From NCBI GenBank assembly GCA_905200615.1, contig CAJKLB010000003.1:33570-97569 (forward strand): a DNA stretch of 64,000 nucleotides. Direction: 5' to 3'. The notes below the pieces were generated by a model. That model worked only from the letters and a program-made list of their open reading frames with translations, was not told the DNA's origin and searched no databases. Of this stretch, positions 24,041 through 31,259 are shown piece by piece. This stretch comes from an uncultured Selenomonadales bacterium. Its GTDB lineage: Bacteria > Bacillota > Clostridia > Christensenellales > QALW01. Both the position numbers and the translations under genes were made by a program. Numbering within the stretch: position 1 is the stretch's first letter; the number at the start of each line of letters is the position of its first letter.

Positions 24041-25879
24041 TTACTTCGTGACGCTTGCTCTTTTCTTCTTTCCGTATATCGCCAGAGAAAGCGCGCCGCC
24101 GGATACAAACAACAGAGCAATCCATAAAAGCAAATTGCCGCTGTCACCGTCCTGAGAAGGTTTTGTTGTTTCGTCTGCCGCCTGAACGGTAAACGTTGTT
24201 TCTGCCGTACCGGTATCGGAAAGAACGGCCAAAGTATGTTCACCAACCGTCAGTGTTTCCAGATAAGACGCCTTTAACGTAACAACCGTGCTGCCTTCTT
24301 TTACTTCGTAATTCTTCTCGTCTAAATCTTTTCCGTCCACCTGTACTTTCTGGAAATATCCAAAGGCGGCATTGGAGGTAAATGAAAGATCTTCCTTACT
24401 GCCTTTCTTCCAGGTGCTGTCGGCACCGGCAATGATCTGCGCTTTAAAATCAGGATCTATCGCCCCGCAATCGGTGCATTTTCCGTCTTCATAGGTATGA
24501 TCGATCATCGCGATATCCGTTGCTTTTTTCGTATCGGTATATTTTTGATCGTTAAAAATTACCGTTGCCGTATAGGCTGTAACCCCCATCTCCGTACAGG
24601 TTGCGGGTTTCTCCTCAACGGAAGAGATCTCTGCATTCATACTTTCTATATGAGTATCATCTTTTTTGCAGGTAAAGACAGCGGTTGCTCCGCTGTTATC
24701 CGCTTCCCATGTCCATACGGGCTCGTCCCATACATGGTTGCAGACCGTTACGGGATTTTCCTCTGTTACAGGCTCGCCGTTTACCGTAACTTCGCCGCCG
24801 GCGTTTTCAACAATAACACCGTCAGCAACATCGGTAAGCGAAACAGTTCCGGAAAGCACCTGAATGGTATCTCCCGTGGAAGCGTCGGCAGCGGCGGCGG
24901 CGATCTTGTTATCCCCCACTATATAAGATGAAGAATCAGAACCTGCCTCTTTCAGGCTGGCGACTGCCGTATTCTCAGATACCCATCCCGACGGATTTGC
25001 CGTATAAGTACCGCCGGTTATGCTCACAGCCGCCGCGGTATCCGGCTGGCGGACTCCGCCTACAACTTTCGGAGCGTTATACGTACCGCCTAACGCCGAT
25101 ATCTGGCCATCCGTCTCTCCGTCACGCTGAATCACAAAAGCAAAAGATCCGGCGTTAACAACGGCGGTAGATTCTTCCGGAACAACGATCGTTCCCGGAA
25201 CACCGTCGGCGGATTTTGCATACATACCGTAAGGCGCCGTAAACGTTCCGCCTGTTACCGTGGTATCACCCGAAGAAAGAAGCGCGCTGGAATCGCCCAC
25301 AAAACTGCCGCCTTTAATCTCGGCGGCAGCGCCTGCTTGTACGCTTACCGCTGCTGAATATCCGGTAAAAGCATATCCGCTGTCACAGATAAACGTGCCG
25401 CCCTCTATTACCAACAGGCCGCCCTTATGAGAAACAGCGACTAAGCTGCTTTTATTGTTTGTTGTTGAATAGGTGATGCCTCCCGTTTTAGCGTCTGACG
25501 TATCACGGATAATCAAATCACCGTAATTAATTAAACCGATACTGCTGCTTGTTATGGTACAGCCGTTCAAATCCAAAATCATCTGCGGAAGAGCGGAACC
25601 ATCCTCTCTGTATTCTCCAATTCGAACATCCTGCCCGGCAGCCATATTGATGTCTTTCAAGAGTTTGATGGTATAAACCGTTTCCCCCTCAACGATATCC
25701 GCGGTGTAGGAAACAGCGCCTTCGCCCCAGGCAGCGTCAATATCCTTCTGCGTTGTAGTTCCGCCGATAAAACTGAAAGTTCTGGCATTTTCAACGGCTT
25801 CGCCTTCGGCTGAAGTTGAAGCGGGCGCCATAGTCAGCACCAAAGCCAACGCCAGCAAAACAGGCAATAACTTTTTCAT
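24041..25879 (-). CDS. Large secreted membrane-anchored protein with GGT(Y/F) repeat region
   Basis: 612 aa. Signal peptide 1-24 (TSAEG at cleavage). Residues about 60-330 have recurring turns (IEGGTF, IKGGSF, VTGGTF, LGGTY, ITGGTY) like pectate-lyase or adhesin-type right-handed beta-helices found in Gram-positive surface proteins. About 380-470 contains paired Cys/His motifs (CNHVWDEP, CKKDDTHIES, CTEMGVTAYTATV, YEDGKCTDCG), a pattern common in clostridial surface proteins. Then comes a beta-sandwich (about 475-570), a stalk (TTKPSQDGDSG), a transmembrane helix and KKKRASVTK. No LPXTG. Likely surface adhesin or cell-wall-associated scaffold; no catalytic motif seen. Start after GGGAGG. Confidence 0.75.
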   Translation of the reverse strand: MKKLLPVLLALALVLTMAPASTSAEGEAVENARTFSFIGGTTTQKDIDAAWGEGAVSYTADIVEGETVYTIKLLKDINMAAGQDVRIGEYREDGSALPQMILDLNGCTITSSSIGLINYGDLIIRDTSDAKTGGITYSTTNNKSSLVAVSHKGGLLVIEGGTFICDSGYAFTGYSAAVSVQAGAAAEIKGGSFVGDSSALLSSGDTTVTGGTFTAPYGMYAKSADGVPGTIVVPEESTAVVNAGSFAFVIQRDGETDGQISALGGTYNAPKVVGGVRQPDTAAAVSITGGTYTANPSGWVSENTAVASLKEAGSDSSSYIVGDNKIAAAAADASTGDTIQVLSGTVSLTDVADGVIVENAGGEVTVNGEPVTEENPVTVCNHVWDEPVWTWEADNSGATAVFTCKKDDTHIESMNAEISSVEEKPATCTEMGVTAYTATVIFNDQKYTDTKKATDIAMIDHTYEDGKCTDCGAIDPDFKAQIIAGADSTWKKGSKEDLSFTSNAAFGYFQKVQVDGKDLDEKNYEVKEGSTVVTLKASYLETLTVGEHTLAVLSDTGTAETTFTVQAADETTKPSQDGDSGNLLLWIALLFVSGGALSLAIYGKKKRASVTK

Positions 25880-26357
25880 AACTTACTTCCTCCCACCCAA
25901 AATTCCTTTGTTTTTATGGAAACCTAATCAATATAATTATATCTTTTCTGAGAAAGCTTGTCAAGATTGCTGAACAAAAAAAATTAATACCAAGATTCCA
26001 TTTCCAAACTAAAGAGGCAGGAACCATAAAAAAGCTCCGCTATATTCATACCGGAGAAAGCCAAGGACCGTATTGTTTAGCTGAAACCTTTTGCCGTATT
26101 GATAAAACACGAGAATCAGGATACTTAAGATTGCCCAAAACCGCCGCGCAAAAATTGCATACGAAGCCTTTCCCCGTCACAAAAAAGCAGAACAGCATCA
26201 AGCGCAATTGCGTACGATCGCATACCGTATAAAACTTTAAAAAGAAAGGAACAGATAATAGAAAAAGCTGCCTGTTTCAGCTAACAGCAAACAAGCAGCT
26301 CGATTTGTTTTTTTAGGACTGTTTCAGCTTACAGCAATCTCGCTGATTTTTCGCTTC
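25880..26357. other. 478-bp intergenic region
   Basis: Holds the leader of the secreted protein gene, then about 250 bp in which one plus-strand frame stays open to TAA near 26231. That frame has no start codon or ribosome binding site and no recognised family, so it is not called a gene. The right end carries the gap terminator. Confidence 0.5.
26262..26300 (-). terminator. Terminator of gap
   Basis: On the minus strand, AGCTGCTTGTTT pairs with AAACAGGCAGCT (one mismatch) around an 11-nt loop and is followed by TTTTCTATT. It is about 58 bp past the gap stop codon. Confidence 0.75.
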
Positions 26358-27374
26358 TTACAGTTCGGCAAAATATTTGATGGTCCGTACCATCTGGCTG
26401 GTATAGGAGTTTTCGTTATCATACCAGGAAACAACCTGTACCTGATAGGTATCGTCGTCAATTTTAGCAACCATCGTCTGCGTGGCATCGAACAAAGAAC
26501 CATAGGTCATGCCGATAACATCGGAAGAAACGATCTGATCGGTGTTGTAACCGAAGGAAGCGGACGCGGCAGCTTTCATCGCGGCGTTAATGCCTTCAAC
26601 AGTAATATCCTTACCCTTTACCACCGCTACAAGAATCGTGGTGGAACCGGTACAGGTGGGAACGCGCTGGGCAGAACCGATCAGTTTACCGTTCAATTCG
26701 GGAATAACCAAACCAATGGCTTTTGCCGCGCCGGTGGAGTTAGGAACAATATTCTGCGCGGCGGCACGAGCACGACGGAAATCTCCTTTGCGGTGCGGGC
26801 CGTCCAAAACCATCTGATCGCCGGTATAGGCATGAACGGTGGTCATAATACCGCTCTGGATGGGTGCATAGTCATTAAGAGCCTTTGCCATGGGTGCCAA
26901 GCAGTTGGTCGTACAGGAAGCGGCGGAAATAATCTGATCCTCCGCGGTAAGAGTATTTTCATTTACGCTGAAAACAATGGTTTTTAAATCCTTGCCTGCG
27001 GGCGCGGAAATAACGCATTTTTTCGCGCCGGCATTGATGTGAGCCATTGCTTTTTCTTTTGAGGTATAAAATCCGGTGCATTCCAGAACAACGTCAACAC
27101 CGATCTGACCCCAAGGAAGATTGGCCGCGTCTTTTTCGGCATAGATCTTAATTGTTTTGCCGTCCACGGTAATGCTGTCTTCCCCGGCTTCTACCGTATG
27201 GCCTTTGGCAACATAGCTGCCCTGGGCGGTATCATATTTGAGCAAATGAGCAAGCATGTCCGGGCTGGTAAGATCGTTAATGGCAACCACTTCATACCCT
27301 TCGGCGCCGAACATCTGCCGAAAAGCAAGACGGCCGATCCGGCCGAACCCGTTAATAGCAACTTTTACTGACAT
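26358..27374 (-). CDS. gap: Glyceraldehyde-3-phosphate dehydrogenase, type I
   Basis: Glycolytic enzyme: glyceraldehyde-3-P + NAD + Pi gives 1,3-bisphosphoglycerate. 338 aa, start at 27374 (MSVKVAINGFGRIGRLAF), with GGAGG 9 bases upstream. NAD-binding Rossmann motif NGFGRIG, catalytic site SAASCTTNCLAP (nucleophilic Cys), HAYTGDQM, and C-terminal SWYDNENSYTSQMVRT. Standard length. Stands alone with its own promoter and terminator; pgk and tpi are not in the window. Confidence 0.97.
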   Translation of the reverse strand: MSVKVAINGFGRIGRLAFRQMFGAEGYEVVAINDLTSPDMLAHLLKYDTAQGSYVAKGHTVEAGEDSITVDGKTIKIYAEKDAANLPWGQIGVDVVLECTGFYTSKEKAMAHINAGAKKCVISAPAGKDLKTIVFSVNENTLTAEDQIISAASCTTNCLAPMAKALNDYAPIQSGIMTTVHAYTGDQMVLDGPHRKGDFRRARAAAQNIVPNSTGAAKAIGLVIPELNGKLIGSAQRVPTCTGSTTILVAVVKGKDITVEGINAAMKAAASASFGYNTDQIVSSDVIGMTYGSLFDATQTMVAKIDDDTYQVQVVSWYDNENSYTSQMVRTIKYFAEL

Positions 27375-27413
27375 ATTCAAATTCCTCCATATTCATTGAA
27401 TTCTACGTTCTTT

Positions 27414-27442
27414 ATTGTATACCATTATTGCTTTTTACGCAA
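27414..27442 (-). promoter_or_regulatory. Promoter of gap
   Basis: Minus-strand -35 TTGCGT (27442-27437) and -10 TACAAT (27419-27414), 17-bp spacer, 40 bp upstream of the gap start. Confidence 0.65.
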
Positions 27443-27671
27443 GTGAATATACCATAAATTTGTTATTTTTTGAGAAAAACCGAAATTTCGCACAAAAGAA
27501 AAACAACGCCTGGATAAAAAAGAAGAAAAGGAGTTGTTCCCCCAACGGAACTTTTTGTTCTTCCGCCGCGGGGTTTCTCTTGACGGCCGGAAAAAGAAAT
27601 GCCGTACTTCAAGCGATAAGGAGACATTTCTTTCCGGCGCGGTATCCTCTGTTCAGCGCGGCATGGGCGGG

Positions 27672-28424
27672 TCATTTCTTCAGCCGCTGTTCCAGTTCTT
27701 TAAAATAGGCTTTCTGCTTTTTTACATAGTCCTTTAAATAGGCTGAAAGCGGAATTTCCGAACGAAAGGCCAAAAGAAAACGCATCCGTTCTTTTCTTTT
27801 GATTCTTTCCTCCTGAATATAGGCTTTAAAGCCCTCATATTTTACAATAATACCGGATTCTTTTGCCGCCATGCGTATTTTGGAAAGAATATTGGCGCTG
27901 TAAAAAAAGTCAACAAGCAAAAAGCCCATCATCAGGCCGATGAAAAACGAGAAGGCAAGATTTTGCGAAAGCCATTCTAACGCATGCAGTACGTAAGGAT
28001 GAATGCAAAAATAATATATTGCTCCCAGAAATGCCCATATCAATGAAAATTTTAAGCAAATAATTCCTTTATAATTATATTTTTCATGCGAATAATCCCA
28101 AAGTTTTACATGCATTCCCTGTATAAAAAGGATCCCCGCGATATATTCGATTGCCGTCATGCACAATGCCATCAATAAGAACAGGAGAATTTTATTCGCG
28201 GTCTGCCAGGAAAACGGCGCCAAACGCTCCAGCGAGGCCAAAAGATACAAAAGGCATAGCCCAAATCCGTATATCGGCAGATAAGGTCCCGTCAAGAAAC
28301 CGGGATTAATCCATTTTCTTTCCGGATTTGCCCGTGAAAAAAAACGACGAAAAATAACTTCCATCCCCCAGCCCAAACAGCTGCCCATTAAAAAAAGAAA
28401 GCTTAAAATAAGAAAGATATTCAT
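27672..28424 (-). CDS. Putative ABC-transporter type IV / CmpB-family membrane protein
   Basis: 250 aa, start after AAAGGAG. About six hydrophobic helices (residues 3-20, 48-66, 78-100, 125-145, 160-182 and a weak one). The motifs GSCLGWGMEVIFRR, NPGFLTGPYLPIYGFG and EYIAGILFI are typical of the PF06541-type membrane family. The C-terminal 60 residues are a highly basic, probably helical cytoplasmic tail. Function is not established despite the family name; no ABC ATPase is adjacent. It follows the lipid kinase by 44 bp on the same strand and probably shares its transcript. Confidence 0.8.
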   Translation of the reverse strand: MNIFLILSFLFLMGSCLGWGMEVIFRRFFSRANPERKWINPGFLTGPYLPIYGFGLCLLYLLASLERLAPFSWQTANKILLFLLMALCMTAIEYIAGILFIQGMHVKLWDYSHEKYNYKGIICLKFSLIWAFLGAIYYFCIHPYVLHALEWLSQNLAFSFFIGLMMGFLLVDFFYSANILSKIRMAAKESGIIVKYEGFKAYIQEERIKRKERMRFLLAFRSEIPLSAYLKDYVKKQKAYFKELEQRLKK

Positions 28425-28468
28425 GATTCTCCTTTTTTCAGACGGTTAAAAAGTCTGTAAAATATTCC

Positions 28469-29347
28469 TTACTTGATAAAGCGTATAGCGTGATGATGGT
28501 TGATAATTTCAATTTTTTCGCAGCCTGCCTGATATTCGCCGTCAAGCGTCCAGCCGCAACCCTGTGTTTCTATCAAAACTCTGGCGGTTTTTAAAAAAAT
28601 GATTTCTTCAGCGGCTAAATTATGCGTTTGTATTGCGCGAATGATATTGCCCAGCTGCACCGCGTTTTGCGGAGTCTTTACAAGAATGAGTTCAAACAGA
28701 CCGTCGCTCATATCCACAAGTCCGTCATGAAGCGTTACAATTCCCGCGATACTGGTGGAATTGCTCACCGTACCGAACACGTAATCGCCGTCGATCACGA
28801 ACTTTTCGGTTTCGGCATGCACCCGTACCGGCTTAATGGAAGGTAAATCTTTTATCCCCTGCAGGATATAGGCAAGATGCCCCAATAAATTTTTTGCTTG
28901 CTGCGGCGTGCTGTAGGAAGCCTCGGTAAACGCGCCGAAGGAAGCTACATAAGAAAAACAGCGTCCGTTAAAAGTTCCGATATCAAGAGGATATTCCCGT
29001 CCCTGCGCGGCCGAGGCCGCTGCTTTTAAAATATTTTTGGGCAGTTTCAGTGAATTTGCAAAATCATTGGTGCTGCCCGCAGGAATATATCCCACCGGTA
29101 CATCCGCGCCGGCGCGCCAGATGCCGGAAAGCATTTCATTAAAGGTACCGTCGCCGCCGATGCATACGAGAAAATCAAAATGTTTTGCGCAGTCATATGC
29201 CTTTTGCGCGGCGTCTCCGCGTTTAGCCGTTACAAACACCGTGCATTCATAATTCTGCGCGCAAAATACGCCTACAATATCGGTCAAATACTTATTGGCA
29301 CGCTTCTGCCCCGCGCAGGGATTGATGATCAGCAAAAGTTTTTTCAC
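28469..29347 (-). CDS. Diacylglycerol/lipid kinase (DgkB/YegS family)
   Basis: 292 aa, membrane-peripheral kinase that phosphorylates diacylglycerol or a related lipid. N-terminal MKKLLLIINPCAGQKRA, signature VCIGGDGTFNEMLSG (catalytic GGDGT), PVGYIPAGSTNDFANSL and DIGTFNGRCFSYVASFGAF follow the family order. The C-terminal beta-sandwich ends with CGWTLDGEYQAG (conserved DGE). Starts with GTG and overlaps the RlmA-like gene by 4 bp (GTGA), so the two are translationally coupled. Confidence 0.92.
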   Translation of the reverse strand: MKKLLLIINPCAGQKRANKYLTDIVGVFCAQNYECTVFVTAKRGDAAQKAYDCAKHFDFLVCIGGDGTFNEMLSGIWRAGADVPVGYIPAGSTNDFANSLKLPKNILKAAASAAQGREYPLDIGTFNGRCFSYVASFGAFTEASYSTPQQAKNLLGHLAYILQGIKDLPSIKPVRVHAETEKFVIDGDYVFGTVSNSTSIAGIVTLHDGLVDMSDGLFELILVKTPQNAVQLGNIIRAIQTHNLAAEEIIFLKTARVLIETQGCGWTLDGEYQAGCEKIEIINHHHAIRFIK

Positions 29348-30147
29348 AAATTCCTCCTGTAAACCAACAAGCCGAAGGCCGCGGTGCAGCTAAGCGTATT
29401 CAATTCGGCAAGTTTTGCCTGATCGCTCCGGCCTGTTTTGTAATAATAGGGTGTCATTTGAAAAAGATTCAGGATATCCTCATTGCTTTGAAGCAAGAAC
29501 TCATATTGTACCGATTGTTCTTCCAAGAGGAAAAAGCCCGGTATATCGGTTTTTTCCGGTTTATTTTCATACGGGGTTTCATAAATACGGCGTTTCAGCT
29601 GCAGTAAATGCTCTCTTAAAGGCACGGCCCGTATCAAAATTCCTCCCGGCTTCAGCACCCGATAGAATTCTTCAGCCTGGAGGGGAGAAAATAAATTCAA
29701 AACGATATCCAAACTTCCGTTTGCAAACGGAAGAGCTTTCGAGGAAGCCACCGCAAGCTTCATCTCACCGTTTCTGCGCGCACCGGCAGCCAATGCGAAT
29801 TTGGAAATATCGATGCCGTATACCTGCATATATCCATGCAGCTTTTGGGCAATAAAAGCCGTATAATAGCACTCCCCGCACCCGCAATCGGCCAAAGCGC
29901 CGTCTTGAACCGCGTATTTTACGCATAGCTCAGCCGTTTTTTCACACAGCGGCTGATAATAATTTTTATTTAAAAAAGCGCTTCGGGCAGCTACCATACG
30001 CTTATCATCCCCGTGCATTCTTTGCCCGGAAGTTCGCAAAAGGTTCACATATCCGCTGCGGGCAATATCGAAACTGTGTCGGTTTTTGCATTGATATTGT
30101 TTTTCCTGCTTTTGCAGCGGCGTTTTGCATACAGGACATAAAAACAT
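29344..30147 (-). CDS. rlmA: 23S rRNA (guanine-N1)-methyltransferase, RlmA family
   Basis: 267 aa SAM-dependent methyltransferase modifying helix 35 of 23S rRNA (G745 or G748 in E. coli numbering). N-terminal zinc finger CPVCKTPLQ ... CKNRHSFD, followed by the diagnostic ARSGYVNLLR and GDDKRMVAARSAFL. SAM-binding motif ADCGCGECYYTAFI, later LPFANGSLDIVLNLFSP. Start after GGGAG. First gene of a three-gene transcript with the lipid kinase and a membrane protein. RlmA-II members can influence macrolide susceptibility; the type here cannot be told from sequence by eye. Confidence 0.88.
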   Translation of the reverse strand: MFLCPVCKTPLQKQEKQYQCKNRHSFDIARSGYVNLLRTSGQRMHGDDKRMVAARSAFLNKNYYQPLCEKTAELCVKYAVQDGALADCGCGECYYTAFIAQKLHGYMQVYGIDISKFALAAGARRNGEMKLAVASSKALPFANGSLDIVLNLFSPLQAEEFYRVLKPGGILIRAVPLREHLLQLKRRIYETPYENKPEKTDIPGFFLLEEQSVQYEFLLQSNEDILNLFQMTPYYYKTGRSDQAKLAELNTLSCTAAFGLLVYRRNL

Positions 30148-30807
30148 AACATTCCGTCTCCCTTTTGAAATATTATATCAAAAAAATTCTAACGATTCAA
30201 TAAAAAAAGCGCCGCATTTTTTGCAGTGCTTTATCCTTTATATCGTTTCCTGCCGCGGCGGGCGCTTGCAAATTTTACACCGCCGAATAAAAAATTGAGC
30301 TATCAATGAAAACAGCGGAATCCTATTGTTCTTAATTCACCTCCGTTCAAAAGCGATACAACGCGCGTTAAAAACGATGCTATCATGCCCCTATTATAGA
30401 AATCCGCCTTATCCTTTGACGATGTTCTTTCCTTTCCGATTCCATAAAGTTTGGCTCCGCTGCCGTTTCTGTTAATATCAGGAATGCCGCAGCGTTTTAC
30501 AAAACGCCTGTTCCGGCTCCTCTCAATAAGATACGACGCCGTGTTACCCGGAAAAATTATGTTTCTCTTTGAGATCCGTTATAGCATTTCCCGCGGCTGA
30601 TAAAACATATTTCCCCCGGTATTCCAGGAAAATTCCCGCCTAAATCCATCCGCCGCTTCTTTACCGTGCTCCCATGGTCACATAATTCTGCCGGCAGCCA
30701 CGGAAAAGGGAATCTCTCCCCTTCGGACGATACGGAACGGATAAAAACACTCCCAACTCTTGTCTCCTTGCTATCCATCGTTGGCTGATCCCGTAATATC
30801 CCAGAAA

Positions 30808-30970
30808 AAAAGTTGTACAACAACTTGTCCACCTTTTTTTAAGGCGATGGAGTACCGGAGAAACCCCCCGTCTCCCAAGAAGGCGAAATCTTACCCAAAA
30901 AAAGGAGAAGCGGAAAACGTCCGGGGCGACGTTTTCCGCTCCTTACATGCGACGCATAAAAATTGTATCA
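30808..30970 (+). repeat. Dispersed repeat R2, copy 2
   Basis: About 160 bp. Contains AAAAAAAGTTGT, CCTTTTTTTAAGGCGATGGAG, the core GGCGAAATCTTACCC (30882-30896), a perfect 13-bp hairpin AGCGGAAAACGTC / GACGTTTTCCGCT (30909-30921, 30928-30940) and the end TGCGACGCATAAA. The same order occurs at 43326-43515 and, inverted, at 55440-55612. Confidence 0.72.
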
Positions 30971-30989
30971 ATTCATGGAACAGACCAAA

Positions 30990-31009
30990 AGTCCGGCTGA
31001 AGCCGGACT
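30990..31009 (+). terminator. Left border hairpin of repeat R1-C
   Basis: Stem AGTCCGGCT / AGCCGGACT with a 2-nt loop, preceded by AAAA and followed directly by CAGAC and R1-C. It resembles the right-hand hairpin at 31210-31230. Confidence 0.6.
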
Positions 31010-31014
31010 CAGAC

Positions 31015-31202
31015 TGTAGACAAACCTGAAATTTTTTACGGCGGCAACACCGCACGGTGCCAGGCCATCGAAGAAACGCCTTATAAACGAAAAACCGCTT
31101 GATAGGCGATTTTTCAAAGGCACGGTGGTATTGATAATAACGTCCGAAATTCATCGGTTTTCGAGCCGGCGGCATCCTCAGAGAGTATTGACTTTACCCA
31201 CA
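31015..31202 (+). repeat. Dispersed repeat R1, copy C
   Basis: About 188 bp, starts TGTAGACAAACCTGAAA and ends GACTTTACCCACA. Conserved R1 blocks: GGCGGCAACACCGC hairpin, CGAAAAACCGCTTGATAGGCG, TTTTTCAAAGG, GGTATTGATAA, TCGGTTTTCGAGCC, GGCGGCATCCTC, AGAGAGTATTG. The middle T-rich stretch present in copies A, B and D is replaced. Confidence 0.78.
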
Positions 31203-31209
31203 CTCTCAA

Positions 31210-31231
31210 TCCGACCGAAGTCGGACTTTTT
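31210..31231 (-). terminator. Right border hairpin of R1-C; probable terminator of the glycosyltransferase gene
   Basis: Stem TCCGAC / GTCGGA with loop CGAA and a plus-strand TTTTT tail. It is about 30 bp past the minus-strand stop at 31260 and similar to the hairpin at 30990-31009. Confidence 0.55.
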
Positions 31232-31259
31232 AAAGATTCTCACCGCACCCGGTGTTTCT

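Larger units (their letters stand above)
30148..31259. other. 1.1-kb intergenic region, repeat-rich, no credible gene
   Basis: From 30148 to about 30800 there is no family-like protein; a minus-strand frame at 30557-30832 lacks a ribosome binding site and has repeat-like composition. Then come R2 copy 2 (30808-30970), a hairpin, repeat R1-C and a second hairpin that also terminates the glycosyltransferase gene. R1 and R2 sit side by side only here. Confidence 0.65.

Noticed and set aside
25920..26233. Plus-strand frame open for about 100 codons (contains YIHTGESQGPYCLAETF)
   Set aside because: No start codon with a ribosome binding site; it runs through the promoter region of the divergent surface-protein gene and matches no family I recognise. 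It could be a gene remnant but evidence is insufficient.
26020..26240. Transposase remnant between the surface protein gene and gap
   Set aside because: No DDE or HTH transposase motif and no inverted repeats could be seen; the impression came from basic amino-acid composition only.
30557..30832. Minus-strand open frame of 91 codons in the repeat-rich gap
   Set aside because: No ribosome binding site, no hydrophobic or conserved motif, and its 5' part overlaps the start of repeat R2 copy 2. Probably repeat-derived.
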